DNA of 47,213 nt from Candidatus Nanosyncoccus nanoralicus (GCF_004138405.1 NZ_PRLL01000002.1:1-47213), one strand, 5' to 3'; shown: positions 32,435 through 41,327, counted from the stretch's first letter. Program-made: numbers and translations. Notes: a model not told the origin generated them from the sequence alone.

Positions 32435-33622
32435 ATGTTAAGAGAAGAATTTGCGATTTTTGAAGAGGCACCGGCATTAATCGATCCAGTGTTACCGTTT
32501 GTGTATTTAGATAGTGCGGCAACGATGCAGAGGCCTAATCAAGTGATAGAAAGGGAAGTGGAGTATTACAAAACTCAAAATGCAAATCCATTAAGAGGTC
32601 TGTATAAATTAAGTGAACAGTCTACAGAAGTATTAAATCAAACAAGAATAAAGGTGGCGAAGTATATTGGTGCGGATCCAGATGAGGTTGTGTTTATCAA
32701 AAATGCAACCGAGGGGATTAATTTGATTGCGAATGGAGTGCGGGAAGTTATAGGGGAAAAAGATAAGATTCTAGTTAGTTTAGACTCTCATCATAGTAAT
32801 ATTTTGCCTTTTACAGAACGATACGGTAAACAAGTGGTGGTGACTGAGGATATTTTGGGGGAATTTAAAAGGGGCAAAGAGGCGGTGAAAATAGTAGCAT
32901 TAACCGGTCTAAGTAATGTGAGTGGAGAAGAACAAAATGAGTTGATAAGAGAGCTGCGAGAATCAGGCTATGGCGGTGCAATCCTGGTGGATGCGGCGCA
33001 GTTGGTGGCGCATAGGCGTATCGACGTAAAGAAGATGGACGTGGACTTTTTAGTGTTTTCTGGACACAAAATGGGTGCACCGATGGGGGTCGGTATTTTG
33101 TATATGAGGCGAGAATGGATGGAAAAAATAACCCCGCTTAATTATGGTGGAGAAATGGTGGAGGGGGTGGAGTGCCAGAATGGTGCAATAAAAAGTGAGT
33201 TTGCTTTTGGACCGCAGAAATTTGAGGGAGGAACGATAAATATGGGAGGGGTGGCTGGTCTTTCTGCAGCGATTGATTTTTGGCAAGAGCACAATAAAGA
33301 TAATAAGCTGTTTGGTGTAGTAGAAGAGCTAACTTCGTTTTTAAAGGAACAAATAGGGGAAATAGAAGATGCGGAGATGTATTATGCTAAAAATGGTATT
33401 GTTTTATTAAATATTAAGGGGGTACATGCGCATGATACAGCGCAGATCCTAAGCAATTACGGAGTGATGGTGCGTGCAGGTTGGCACTGCGCCGAGCCGT
33501 TTTTGACGGAGAAGAAAATTGGGCCAGCAGTAAGAGTAAGCTTGATGTTTTATAATACTAAAAATGAGTTAAAATATTTAACCTCAATATTAAAAAAAGT
33601 TAGAAGTGAAATGGGTTTATAG
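32435..33622 (+). CDS. sufS: SufS, group II cysteine desulfurase
   Basis: 395 residues. PLP enzyme of fold type I: YLDSAATMQRP at the start, HHSNILPF, VDAAQ before the PLP lysine in FSGHKMGAPMG, and the catalytic cysteine in RAGWHCAEPFL, where most SufS proteins have RAGHHCA. It takes sulfur from cysteine as a persulfide and passes it to SufU. The ribosome-binding site GGGAGAGGAAGAG precedes the ATG. The GGTINMGGVAGL segment is typical. It lies between sufB and sufU and is co-transcribed with them. Confidence 0.95.
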   Translation: MLREEFAIFEEAPALIDPVLPFVYLDSAATMQRPNQVIEREVEYYKTQNANPLRGLYKLSEQSTEVLNQTRIKVAKYIGADPDEVVFIKNATEGINLIANGVREVIGEKDKILVSLDSHHSNILPFTERYGKQVVVTEDILGEFKRGKEAVKIVALTGLSNVSGEEQNELIRELRESGYGGAILVDAAQLVAHRRIDVKKMDVDFLVFSGHKMGAPMGVGILYMRREWMEKITPLNYGGEMVEGVECQNGAIKSEFAFGPQKFEGGTINMGGVAGLSAAIDFWQEHNKDNKLFGVVEELTSFLKEQIGEIEDAEMYYAKNGIVLLNIKGVHAHDTAQILSNYGVMVRAGWHCAEPFLTEKKIGPAVRVSLMFYNTKNELKYLTSILKKVRSEMGL

Positions 33623-33627
33623 TTTTG

Positions 33628-34035
33628 ATGTATGATGAAATTTTATTAGAGCATAATTTATACCCAAAGAATCGAGGGAGCATTGAGGGGGCGGATATTG
33701 CTAAGGAATTAAAGAATGCTAGCTGTGGTGATAAAATAATTGTTCAGTTAAAACTCGAGGATGGAATTATTACGGAGGGGAAGTTTGAGGGGGTGGGGTG
33801 TGCGATTGCATTAGCGTCAGCGGATTTAATGATTGAATCAGTGAAGGGGAAGACGCTTGAGGAGGCAAAGAAAATGAGTCGATTATTTAGGACGATGATT
33901 TTAGATGAGGAAGAATTTGAGTCTTGTGGGGGAGAAAAACAGATGGGGGATGCGATTGCTTTAAAGATTGTTGGTCGAATGCCGGCAAGAGCAAAGTGCG
34001 CGGAGCTCGCGTGGCAGGTATTTTTAAATAAATAA
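33628..34035 (+). CDS. sufU: SufU, zinc-dependent sulfurtransferase
   Basis: 135 residues from the ATG at 33628; a TTG just upstream is in frame but weaker. Three cysteines at the family positions: NASCGDKI, GVGCAIALASADLM and KCAELAW, with an aspartate after the first (CGD) that completes the zinc site. The insert of about 20 residues (LFRTMILDEEEFESCGG) between the second and third cysteines marks SufU rather than IscU. It relays persulfide from SufS to SufB. It ends the suf operon; the next gene has its own TATAAT at about 34072. Confidence 0.93.
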   Translation: MYDEILLEHNLYPKNRGSIEGADIAKELKNASCGDKIIVQLKLEDGIITEGKFEGVGCAIALASADLMIESVKGKTLEEAKKMSRLFRTMILDEEEFESCGGEKQMGDAIALKIVGRMPARAKCAELAWQVFLNK

Positions 34036-34096
34036 ATTAAACGCTTGTGTTTAAACCCATTGCGAATTATAATGGAAAATAGTTTAGGAGGAATAA

Positions 34097-34669
34097 ATGA
34101 TAAAGGTGGATGATAGGTTCCTGGCGGAAGTGGGTTTGCAGAATTTACCCGAACCACAGAGAACTGCATTTATAACTGAAATCCAGGGTGAACTTGAGAA
34201 TCGAGTGGGCGAAAAGATGAGTGAGGGGATGACTCCCGAGCAGCTTGAGGAGTTTGACGGTATTATGCAGAAAGATCGCAATACGATGATTAAGTTTTTA
34301 ACAAAGCTCGGCGATTATAGGCAGGATGATATATATAAAAAATTATTGCAAAAATATAACACAACTGAGGGTACGCTGGAGATTTTAGGTGAGTATTTAA
34401 GCGTAAAATGGATTCAATTGAATCGTCCAGATTATGCAAGAGTAGCACAGGATATTGAGTCTGAATTTAAACAAGAAATCATTAAGGCGCATGATGAAAT
34501 AATGGAGATGGTACGACAGACGTCTGGGACAGAAGAAGAGGTCGTGGCGCGATATAATCCACAAAATTCAGCGCCAATACAGCCATCAGCACCAATGCAA
34601 CCAGTCGCACAACCAACGATGCAGCAGCCAATGTCTAATATTCAGCAACCAGCGCAGAATTGGGGATAG
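34097..34669 (+). CDS. DUF5663 domain protein with Q/P/M-rich tail
   Basis: 190 residues. The N-terminal part (FLAEVGLQNLPEPQRTAF, ITEIQGELENRVGEKMSEGMTPEQLEEF) matches DUF5663, a short helical domain widespread in candidate-phyla bacteria. A second helical region follows to about 150. The last 40 residues are low-complexity (Q, P, M, A) and probably disordered. TATAAT near 34072-34077 plus a ribosome-binding site GGAGG give it a short leader. It ends at a terminator shared with fmt. Function unknown; soluble, no signal peptide. Confidence 0.7.
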   Translation: MIKVDDRFLAEVGLQNLPEPQRTAFITEIQGELENRVGEKMSEGMTPEQLEEFDGIMQKDRNTMIKFLTKLGDYRQDDIYKKLLQKYNTTEGTLEILGEYLSVKWIQLNRPDYARVAQDIESEFKQEIIKAHDEIMEMVRQTSGTEEEVVARYNPQNSAPIQPSAPMQPVAQPTMQQPMSNIQQPAQNWG

Positions 34670-34673
34670 AAGA

Positions 34674-34708
34674 AAAATAAAGTCTAGAAGATAGACTTTA
34701 TTTTTTTA
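34674..34708. terminator. bidirectional terminator between the DUF5663 gene and fmt
   Basis: AAATAAAGTCTA / TAGACTTTATTT with a short loop and A/T flanks. The left part serves the plus strand; the T-run on the other side overlaps the fmt 3' end. Confidence 0.85.
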
Positions 34709-35498
34709 GATAGCCATTATAGAAGGATGTGGCGTCCATTGGTTTACGCCCAGCAGGCTGCAGGCGATCGATAATAAGATTTTGGTCCTTACAGGCCACT
34801 TTGATTTTAGCATGTTGGTCTTCGGGGGAATTTGTGTCGAGGTGTGCTTCGAGAATAATGCATTCTTGATTACCAAGCATTAATTTACTTTTAGGAAAAC
34901 CTTGAAACGCGCGTATTTGATTAAGCAAGTTGCTGGCGGGTTTCTGAGGGTCAAGAGTAGACATAGAGGTGTCAAACTTGGTGGTATAGGTGGCACTTTG
35001 ATCATCTTGTGGGACTGGAGTCGGAAGGTTATTTAGGTGACTAAGCAACCAATTTGTGGCATGAGTGGATAATTTGGTATAAATTTCGGACTTTGAAGGC
35101 TGTGGAGAGAATTGATCAGAGGTAAGAGTCTCTTGATAGTAAATTGGGCCAGCGTCCATGGCTTTGACTAATTTCATGATTGAAACTGAAAAATCCTGAT
35201 CGCCATTCAAGATGGCTGACTCAATGGGGGAGGCGCCACGATAAGCTGGAAGAAGGGAAGGGTGGATATTGAGGATGCCATAAGGTTCAAAGAGATCAAG
35301 TACGTCAGCTTTAATCAAAACGCCAAAGCTAGCAAGAATGCCAAAGATGGCGGGATCAGAGGCTTTTAGGGTTTTTACTTTCTCGAGGTCCTGTTTAGTC
35401 TTGGCATGAAAAATAATTTGGAAATCGGGATGTTGCTCAATAAGTGATTTGGCGATATCGGCAAGAGGGCCGTTGCCAAAAAAGATAATTTTAGTCAT
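34698..35498 (-). CDS. fmt: methionyl-tRNA formyltransferase
   Basis: 266 residues, a little shorter than the usual about 310. The start ATG at 35498 gives MTKIIFFGNGPLADIA, the family N-terminus; the open frame upstream overlaps def and is not used. Motifs: SFGVLIKADVLDLF, NIHPSLLPAYRGASPIESAILNGD (the SLLP loop and the histidine that bind 10-formyl-THF) and MDAGPIYYQE. It formylates initiator Met-tRNA. The start overlaps the def stop by 8 bases, so the two genes, which add and remove the same formyl group, are translationally coupled. Confidence 0.95.
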   Translation of the reverse strand: MTKIIFFGNGPLADIAKSLIEQHPDFQIIFHAKTKQDLEKVKTLKASDPAIFGILASFGVLIKADVLDLFEPYGILNIHPSLLPAYRGASPIESAILNGDQDFSVSIMKLVKAMDAGPIYYQETLTSDQFSPQPSKSEIYTKLSTHATNWLLSHLNNLPTPVPQDDQSATYTTKFDTSMSTLDPQKPASNLLNQIRAFQGFPKSKLMLGNQECIILEAHLDTNSPEDQHAKIKVACKDQNLIIDRLQPAGRKPMDATSFYNGYLKK

Positions 35499-36063
35499 CG
35501 GGGAATAACTCAGGGTTATTTTTGATACGCTTATCGTAATCAAGTGGCTTAAGGTCGCCGTCTTTGTCTAGTTCAAAGAAGGCTTTCTCTTCGTCTTTAA
35601 TGTGATCGATAAAGAGAACGCCATCGAGATGGTCGATTTCGTGGGCAAGGGTGCGAGCAAGATTGTCGTCAGCTTTAATGCGTACTTCGGTACCATCAAT
35701 GAGCTTAGCTTTAATACGAAGTTTTGAAGCGCGAGGGACAAGTCCATAGATAAAAGGTACAGAGAGACAGCCTTCGTAGTCGCTAGTAATTTTACCACTT
35801 GCCTTAATAACTTCAGGGTCGATAAGGGCAGTGAAGCTGGCGTTATTTTTATCATCAAGGTCGTCGCGAATAATAATGATACGTTTATTGATGCCAAGCT
35901 GAGGAGCAGCCATGGCGGCAGAAAGCTCGTGGGGATGTTGTTTTTCCCATTCAAGGCTAGCTTTAATCATTTGATCAACAATTTCTTTTGTTTCATCAGT
36001 AATGCGATTAACTTTTGTAGAGGGTTGTCTTAAGCGTGGATCAGGGACAGTAATAATTTTCAT
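35491..36063 (-). CDS. def: peptide deformylase
   Basis: 190 residues from the ATG at 36063 (MKIITVPDPRLRQPS). The three family motifs are present: AAMAAPQLGINKRI (motif 1, usually GLAAPQ), YEGCLSVPFIYGLVPR (motif 2 with the metal cysteine) and LAHEIDHLDGVLFIDHI (motif 3, HExxH). It removes the formyl group from nascent proteins. TATAAT (36075-36070) ends 6 bases before the ATG, so the def-fmt message should be leaderless. An in-frame ATG at 36102 lies upstream of the promoter and is rejected. Confidence 0.95.
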   Translation of the reverse strand: MKIITVPDPRLRQPSTKVNRITDETKEIVDQMIKASLEWEKQHPHELSAAMAAPQLGINKRIIIIRDDLDDKNNASFTALIDPEVIKASGKITSDYEGCLSVPFIYGLVPRASKLRIKAKLIDGTEVRIKADDNLARTLAHEIDHLDGVLFIDHIKDEEKAFFELDKDGDLKPLDYDKRIKNNPELFPDD

Positions 36064-36177
36064 AGGGATATTATAATATTTTTTAAGGGTTTTATAAAGC
36101 ATAAGAAGAGATAGAAAAGAAAATAAAGTGGCTATGGTTGTAAAAATAAAAAATAGTTTTACACTCTAGGTAGAGAG

Positions 36178-36385
36178 ACTAGAAATTAGAGATACGAGAC
36201 GAGAAGTCACTAGAATGTTTTCTAATGACTTAACCTGAGATGTGGAGGGGAGTTTTAGAAAAAGTTTTTAACTCTTTCTAAAGAAGGAAATGGAATATCT
36301 CTCAATTTAAAACTACCAAGGTAGTTTTAGCTCCTAAAAAAATAAATCATAGTTTCTGAATCGCCTCCACATCTTAGGTTTTATC
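36178..36385 (+). ncRNA. orphan structured RNA candidate between def and priA
   Basis: In a 363-base gap (36064-36426). AAGTCA (36204-36209) pairs with TGACTT (36226-36231). Next, 36232-36248 pairs with 36364-36380 over 17 positions, with one G-U pair on the plus strand that would be an A-C mismatch on the minus strand, so plus-strand RNA is favoured. Inside are TTTAGAAA/TTTCTAAA (36254-36282) and AAAACTACC/GGTAGTTTT (36309-36328). No credible reading frame. A weak promoter TTGTAA with TACACT lies near 36138-36171. The long closing stem with inner loops recalls 6S RNA only in outline; identity is not established. Confidence 0.5.
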
Positions 36386-36426
36386 TTAGTAGAAAGAAGA
36401 GTTTTTTGATGATTCTTTAGTTATTC

Positions 36427-38388
36427 TTAGAGGAGGGAAGGGGGATCGAGTGTGTATTTTAAATTGGGGAAGGTATGTACGGTTTTAATGGCGGAGAGGA
36501 TATTTTGACGGGAAGGGGATTTTAGAATGATTTGCCAAGTATGACCACTTGGTGAGAATTCATGGAAGGCTGGAGTAGGAGCAGATAGATAAATGCCTTT
36601 CAGGGGACGAAGAAGGGAGTATAATTCACGGATTTTACGGATGGTGGTTTGCTCGGTTTTTTGTGTAATATAAAGTTTGGCAAGATAGTAATAAGGGGGG
36701 AAATGGGCTTGTTGACGTTTTTTAATTAAATATTGATAGGCCCCGATATAATCATTTTGCATGGAGAAATGAATGATAGGGTGGTCTGGCTGGAAGGTTT
36801 GGATAAAAACAGAAGCTTCACTAAGGTGTCCACGGCCGACACGTCCAATGACTTGGGTAAGTAGATGAAAACTACGCTCCTCTGAAGAGTAGTCAGGAAG
36901 ACTAAGGCCGCCATCAGCTTGCACGATACCAACGGTAGCAAGTTTTGGAAGATCAAGGCCCTTAGCGAGAAGCTGAGTTCCAATTAGGATGTCGACGGCG
37001 CCGGATTTGATGTCAGTGTAGAGATGATTTAAGGAGCTACCTGTGGTATTGTCGGCGTCAAAACGAGCGATACGGGCGGTCTTAAAGAGTTTTTTAAGTT
37101 CAGACTCAAGAAGCTTGGTGCCAAATCCTTTATGAATAATTGAGGAATGTTGACAGACTGGACAAGACTTAGGTACGACTTCTTCATATCCACAAGTGTG
37201 ACAGGTGAGTTTAAACTTATCGCTATGAAGAGTGAGCGGCAAAAGGCAGTTGGGACAGAGCGCCTGCCAGCCGCACTGATCACAAATTGTAAGCGGAGCG
37301 GAACCACGACGATTATGAAAAATTAAAGTTTGCTGATGTTGTTCAAGGTTCTGAGTAATATTTTTAATCAGGGGATCGGAAAAATATCGATTCTTAGAGA
37401 AGAAGGAGGAATCTCTCAGGTCGATAAGGTGTAGATCAGGAGTAATAGCGGTCTCTTTGGCTTTCTGCAAGAGTGAAACGTAGGCGTGATTTTTTTGTGC
37501 AAGATAAAAATCTTCAATAAGGGGAGTGGCGGTACCGTAGATGCAATCAATATTTTTAGTGTTCGCTATGAAGCTAGCGAGCCGTAAGGTCGAATAACGT
37601 GGGGGGTTATCTTGATAATAAGCAGGATCGTGTGCTTCATCAATAATGATAAGGCCTAGATTACTCACTGGGGAAAAAAGAGCGGAGCGGGGACCAATGA
37701 TGATTAATGGATCGGTACTTTTTGCGATATATTGCCAAATTTGATGCCTAGTCGCTTCAGTTTGCTTAGAGTGGATGGTGATAACTGAGTTGGGAAAATA
37801 AAATTGAAATTGCTGAACTAACTGCGAGGTGAGAGAAATTTCTGGGACAAGAATAATACTAGATTGCTGTTTTTGAAACTGATTCATCGCAAGCGTGAGG
37901 TAGAGATTGGTTTTACCAGAGCCAGTAATGCCATGCAGGAGCTTGGTATGTGATTTTAGATTATTTAAGGCAGTGAGCGCGGTTTTTTGTGAAGAATTTA
38001 GTGGGATCGTTTTTGATATTGTTTTATTCTCTAGGGCTAGGCGAGTAGATTTTTTACGGCGGTCCTTAGTGATACCTTTTGGAATAAGTAGATTAGCAAT
38101 GATAGGTAGAGGAGTGAGATAGTATTGACTGAGCCAAGTTGCTGCTTGAAGGAGGTGGTTTGGGAGAGGGGGGAGGGGTAGAACTGAGCTAATTGGTTTG
38201 ATTTGGAAGGACGGATCCTTAGGAGGATTGGTAGAATGATGAATAATGCCGGGAATAATTGACTTTCCTAAGGGGATAAGAACGATTTGACCAGGTTTGA
38301 GCTCTTCGGGAAAAGAATATGTCAATAAACTCTCAAGAGCATGAAGATCCTGACGAAAGATTTTGGTAGGAATAACCTGGTAATACAT
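36427..38388 (-). CDS. priA: primosomal protein N' (PriA helicase)
   Basis: 653 residues, slightly short. An N-terminal DNA-binding domain is followed by a superfamily 2 helicase core: Walker A HGITGSGKTNLYL, LVPEISLTSQLV, DEAH box IIDEAHDPAYYQ and IYGTATPLIEDFY. The zinc region has eight cysteines (CDQCGWQALCPNC, then CHTCG and CPVC) inside the helicase. Then ARFDADNT and GTQLLAKGLDLPKLATVGI, GRVGRG. PriA restarts stalled replication forks by loading the helicase. TAAAAT (38401-38396, TGC extension) ends 7 bases before the ATG. The 3' end faces the orphan RNA region. Confidence 0.95.
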   Translation of the reverse strand: MYYQVIPTKIFRQDLHALESLLTYSFPEELKPGQIVLIPLGKSIIPGIIHHSTNPPKDPSFQIKPISSVLPLPPLPNHLLQAATWLSQYYLTPLPIIANLLIPKGITKDRRKKSTRLALENKTISKTIPLNSSQKTALTALNNLKSHTKLLHGITGSGKTNLYLTLAMNQFQKQQSSIILVPEISLTSQLVQQFQFYFPNSVITIHSKQTEATRHQIWQYIAKSTDPLIIIGPRSALFSPVSNLGLIIIDEAHDPAYYQDNPPRYSTLRLASFIANTKNIDCIYGTATPLIEDFYLAQKNHAYVSLLQKAKETAITPDLHLIDLRDSSFFSKNRYFSDPLIKNITQNLEQHQQTLIFHNRRGSAPLTICDQCGWQALCPNCLLPLTLHSDKFKLTCHTCGYEEVVPKSCPVCQHSSIIHKGFGTKLLESELKKLFKTARIARFDADNTTGSSLNHLYTDIKSGAVDILIGTQLLAKGLDLPKLATVGIVQADGGLSLPDYSSEERSFHLLTQVIGRVGRGHLSEASVFIQTFQPDHPIIHFSMQNDYIGAYQYLIKKRQQAHFPPYYYLAKLYITQKTEQTTIRKIRELYSLLRPLKGIYLSAPTPAFHEFSPSGHTWQIILKSPSRQNILSAIKTVHTFPNLKYTLDPPSLL

Positions 38389-38509
38389 TGATGTTATTTT
38401 AGCATAGTGGAGTGTATGCGGGACGGGGAGATAGGGGAGAATATTTCAGCTGTTGTGAGAAATACTGTTGTTTGGTATACTAAGGAGAAGAAGCAAAAGT
38501 GAGGTAAAT

Positions 38510-38809
38510 ATGTTGGATATATTCATTACATCTCGGGTCCGACGAAAGATATTGGTGGTTTTTGCGAAGTATCCAGACTTTAAGACGCATGTGCGCGCGT
38601 TGTCGAAGTTAATACATGAAGATCCGGGAAATATTCAGAGAGAGTTGAAAAGACTTGAAAAAGGGAATTTCTTGATTGTGACAAAAAAGGGGAATACAAC
38701 AATTTACCAAACAAATAAGCAATTTCCAATTTTAAAAGAATTGCAAGGAATCGTGATAAAAAGTAAACAAATGGCTCCTAGCTCAAAGCAGAGTAAAACT
38801 ATTCAGTAG
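38510..38809 (+). CDS. small winged-helix DNA-binding protein
   Basis: 99 residues from the ATG at 38510, 8 bases after GAGG; an upstream frame from 38468 overlaps the TATACT promoter and is not used. Helix-turn-helix: TSRVRRKILVVFAKYPDF, THVRALSKLIHEDPGNIQRELKRLEKGNFL, then a beta-wing (IVTKKGNTTIYQTNK). This is the ArsR-like fold that begins nucleotidyltransferase-type regulators such as the partial one at the left window edge, but here it stands alone. It lies upstream of recJ, with about 55 bases between and a separate recJ promoter. Confidence 0.72.
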   Translation: MLDIFITSRVRRKILVVFAKYPDFKTHVRALSKLIHEDPGNIQRELKRLEKGNFLIVTKKGNTTIYQTNKQFPILKELQGIVIKSKQMAPSSKQSKTIQ

Positions 38810-38864
38810 AATAATTTTAATAAAGATTCAATTTTGGGTGAAAAAAGAATAGGTAAGATATATC

Positions 38865-40475
38865 ATGGATGATATTTTTGATCAGCTAATAAAAAAGCGG
38901 GGTATTACAGAAGACTTTTTGTATCCAAAATATTTGCTGGGACTTGCGGATGAGTTGCCAGATATTAAAAAGACAAGTGAGCGAATTATTCAAGCAGTGA
39001 ATAATAAAGAGACAGTATTAATCTACGGTGACTACGATGTGGATGGAGTAACGGCAAGTGCTTTAATGTTTGACTGTCTTAAAATGAGTGGTGTCGAAAG
39101 GGTGGAGGTGATGTTGCCAGATCGTTTTATTGATGGTTACGGTATGGGTGGAAGAGTGAAGGAAAAGGCTAAAGAACTGGGGGCGAGTCTTATCGTGACG
39201 GTGGATTGTGGAAGTAATAATTCGGAGGTAATAGAAGAACTGTCTGCAATGGGGGTGGACGTGATTGTGACGGACCATCATGAAATTATGAAAGAGGTAC
39301 CTAAGTCGGCAGTGGCGGTGGTTAATCCTAAGAGGAATGAGAAATCGGAATTAAGAGAGCTCTGTGGTTGCGGGGTGGCTTTTTTAGTGATGCAGAAAAT
39401 GGTTTCTCTTGGATATATTGAGGCAGGAAGAGAGAAATGGTTTTTGGATCTAGTGTTAGTGGGAACACTTTGTGATTCAATGACACTTAACCCGATAAAT
39501 CGGATGTTAAGTTATTTTGGTATGAAAGTGCTGAAAAAGACGAAACGACCAGGATTGATCGAGCTTTTAAAGGTGGCGAGAGCGGAGAGAATTAGTTCTG
39601 AAACGATAGGATTTCAAATTGGCCCAAGGTTAAATGCGGGAGGTCGAATGGAATCGGCAGAGATTTCGTTGAGACTTTTAATGTCTAAAAACCACCGAGA
39701 GGCCTTTGAGTTAGCCATGAAGCTAAATCAACTAAATCAGGATCGTAGGAATAGTCAAAGGCAGGCAATGGAGGAGATTCCAGAGGTGAAGGATCCGGTG
39801 ATTGTAGTAACTGGCAAATGGCATGAGGGAGTGCTAGGGATTATTGCAGGTAGATTGGTGGAAAAATATCACAAACCGGCGTTCGTATTGGCGGAAACGG
39901 AAGAAGGAGTGTTGAAGGGCTCAGGCCGTTCGTTTGGTGATTTTAATCTGGCAGAGGCACTAAAAGCCTGCAAGGAACAGATTATCAGTGGTGGTGGTCA
40001 TGCGGCGGCGTGTGGATTAAAAGTTTCGAAAGATGGTTTGGATAAGTTTATCGAGTTGGTAAATAATTACTACCTAGGATTAAAGTTGCAGGATCAAGAG
40101 AAATATTTAGAGGCGAAAGAAGATTTGGAAATTGAGGAATTGGGGGGATTAAATTTGTCGTTAATGGAAAAGCTTAGAGCCTTAGAGCCATTTGGGATGG
40201 GAAATCCGGAGCCGATATTTTTGTTAAAAAATATGAAGGTAGAGAGGATCAATAAAATGGGAGCTGAAGGGCAGCATATGAGAATGACCTTGAAAGATGG
40301 CTTAGGGAAAGAGATAAAACTAGTGGCTTTTAACGCTCCGGAGGAGTGGATGGAAATTATGGAAGGGGAGAATCGAAATGTGTGGGTTAATCTGGTGGAG
40401 AATGAATGGCAGAATTACAGAAGCGTCGAAGGAAGAATTTTGCAGATTAAAGAAAGCTCTGTTGAAAAAATGTAG
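38865..40475 (+). CDS. recJ: single-strand DNA exonuclease RecJ
   Basis: 536 residues. DHH-family motifs: IYGDYDVDGVTASALMF (motif I), TVDCGSNN (motif II), VIVTDHHEI (motif III, DHH) and a later VNPKR. The DHHA1 domain has GRLNAGGRMESAE-like residues (PRLNAGGRMESAE) and GRSFGDFNLAEAL with GGGHAAACGL. The C-terminal OB fold ends with EPFGMGNPEPIF. It degrades 5' to 3' single strands in recombination and repair. TAAGAT (38854-38859) ends 5 bases before the ATG, suggesting a leaderless mRNA. rpsU follows with its own promoter. Confidence 0.95.
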   Translation: MDDIFDQLIKKRGITEDFLYPKYLLGLADELPDIKKTSERIIQAVNNKETVLIYGDYDVDGVTASALMFDCLKMSGVERVEVMLPDRFIDGYGMGGRVKEKAKELGASLIVTVDCGSNNSEVIEELSAMGVDVIVTDHHEIMKEVPKSAVAVVNPKRNEKSELRELCGCGVAFLVMQKMVSLGYIEAGREKWFLDLVLVGTLCDSMTLNPINRMLSYFGMKVLKKTKRPGLIELLKVARAERISSETIGFQIGPRLNAGGRMESAEISLRLLMSKNHREAFELAMKLNQLNQDRRNSQRQAMEEIPEVKDPVIVVTGKWHEGVLGIIAGRLVEKYHKPAFVLAETEEGVLKGSGRSFGDFNLAEALKACKEQIISGGGHAAACGLKVSKDGLDKFIELVNNYYLGLKLQDQEKYLEAKEDLEIEELGGLNLSLMEKLRALEPFGMGNPEPIFLLKNMKVERINKMGAEGQHMRMTLKDGLGKEIKLVAFNAPEEWMEIMEGENRNVWVNLVENEWQNYRSVEGRILQIKESSVEKM

Positions 40476-40490
40476 CGTATCTGATATAAT
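40462..40490 (+). promoter_or_regulatory. rpsU promoter
   Basis: TTGAAA (40462-40467), 17-base spacer, TATAAT (40485-40490) with TGA extension. The -10 ends 8 bases before the rpsU ATG, and the -35 lies inside recJ. Confidence 0.85.
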
Positions 40491-40498
40491 GCCGATAT

Positions 40499-40717
40499 AT
40501 GGCAATCAAAGTAACTAGAAAAGACCAGGGAGAGGCAAACGAAAACATCATTCGTCGCTTTAATCGTAAGGTGTTACAGAGTGGAATTATGCCACTTGCG
40601 AAATCACAGCTTCGTTTTTCAAAGCCAATTTCTAAACGCGAACGTCGCCGTAAAGCAATTCTACGCGAGATTCGTAAGGCTGAAAAAACAGAACGAATTA
40701 AACTTGGTTTAAAGTAA
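40499..40717 (+). CDS. rpsU: 30S ribosomal protein bS21
   Basis: 72 residues: AIKVTRKDQGEANENIIRRFNRKVLQSG and the basic C-terminus RERRRKAILREIRKAEKTER are diagnostic. bS21 sits next to the anti-Shine-Dalgarno region on the small subunit and affects start selection. The promoter -10 ends 8 bases upstream, so the message has at most 1-2 leader bases. A terminator follows, so it is a single-gene unit. Finding a leaderless rpsU next to so many leaderless genes is notable because bS21 influences Shine-Dalgarno use in some phyla. Confidence 0.95.
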   Translation: MAIKVTRKDQGEANENIIRRFNRKVLQSGIMPLAKSQLRFSKPISKRERRRKAILREIRKAEKTERIKLGLK

Positions 40718-40720
40718 TGA

Positions 40721-40748
40721 GAAGGCCCCTTTAATGGGGTCTTTTTTG
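40721..40748 (+). terminator. rpsU terminator
   Basis: AAGGCCCC / GGGGTCTT and T run, immediately before the next promoter's -10 box. Confidence 0.88.
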
Positions 40749-40765
40749 TGCTATACTATTTTTGT

Positions 40766-41314
40766 ATGAAACTATTATTTTTAGGGGGTCCTGGAACTGG
40801 CAAAAGTACAGTTGGGAATAGATTAGCAAATGATTTAAATTGGCCTTGGATTTCGTCCGGGGCAATTCTTCGAGAGAGCAAGGAACAGTGGGTGATTGAC
40901 CGGCTAAAAACTGCGCAATTATTTGATGATGAGATGGTGTCGGAATTAGTATTCTCTAGGTTAACTGAGACGGAAAATGCGATTATTGATGGGTATCCAA
41001 GGACATTACGTCAGGCAGAAATTATAATTGAACGAGGCCTAAAGATTGACTATATAGTAGAGTTGACGGTGCCGTTTGAAGAGGTGATGCGTAGACTATC
41101 GATGCGAGGACGCAGTCAGGATGTACCAGAAATTATTGAGGAAAGACAAGCTGATTACGAACGTAGCCGTAATGAAATCGTAGCGTATTTGTTAGGCAAT
41201 GGAGTAAAGTTGTTAACTGTTGATGGGCTAGGTGAAGTTGATGAAGTTTATAAGCGTACCGTTACTTTGATACGAAATGAAATTAGTGAATTAAATAATA
41301 AGGGAAACGCCTAA
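40766..41314 (+). CDS. adenylate kinase-like nucleotide kinase (copy 1)
   Basis: 182 residues. P-loop GGPGTGKSTVG, SSGAILRE (NMP-binding, arginine kept), IIDGYPRTLRQAE (the DGFPR motif with catalytic arginine) and RLSMRGRSQDV in place of the LID region. The LID is short, without the zinc-finger insert. It should transfer phosphate between ATP and AMP or a related nucleotide. The ATG at 40766 is chosen because TATACT (40752-40757, TGC extension) ends 8 bases before it; an in-frame GTG at 40748 lies upstream of the promoter. A terminator overlaps the stop codon. Confidence 0.85.
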   Translation: MKLLFLGGPGTGKSTVGNRLANDLNWPWISSGAILRESKEQWVIDRLKTAQLFDDEMVSELVFSRLTETENAIIDGYPRTLRQAEIIIERGLKIDYIVELTVPFEEVMRRLSMRGRSQDVPEIIEERQADYERSRNEIVAYLLGNGVKLLTVDGLGEVDEVYKRTVTLIRNEISELNNKGNA

Positions 41315-41327
41315 GGGGGCGTTTTTT
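41306..41327 (+). terminator. terminator overlapping the stop codon of copy 1
   Basis: AACGCC (41306-41311), loop containing the TAA stop, GGCGTT (41318-41323), T run. It partly insulates the two kinase genes. Confidence 0.8.
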
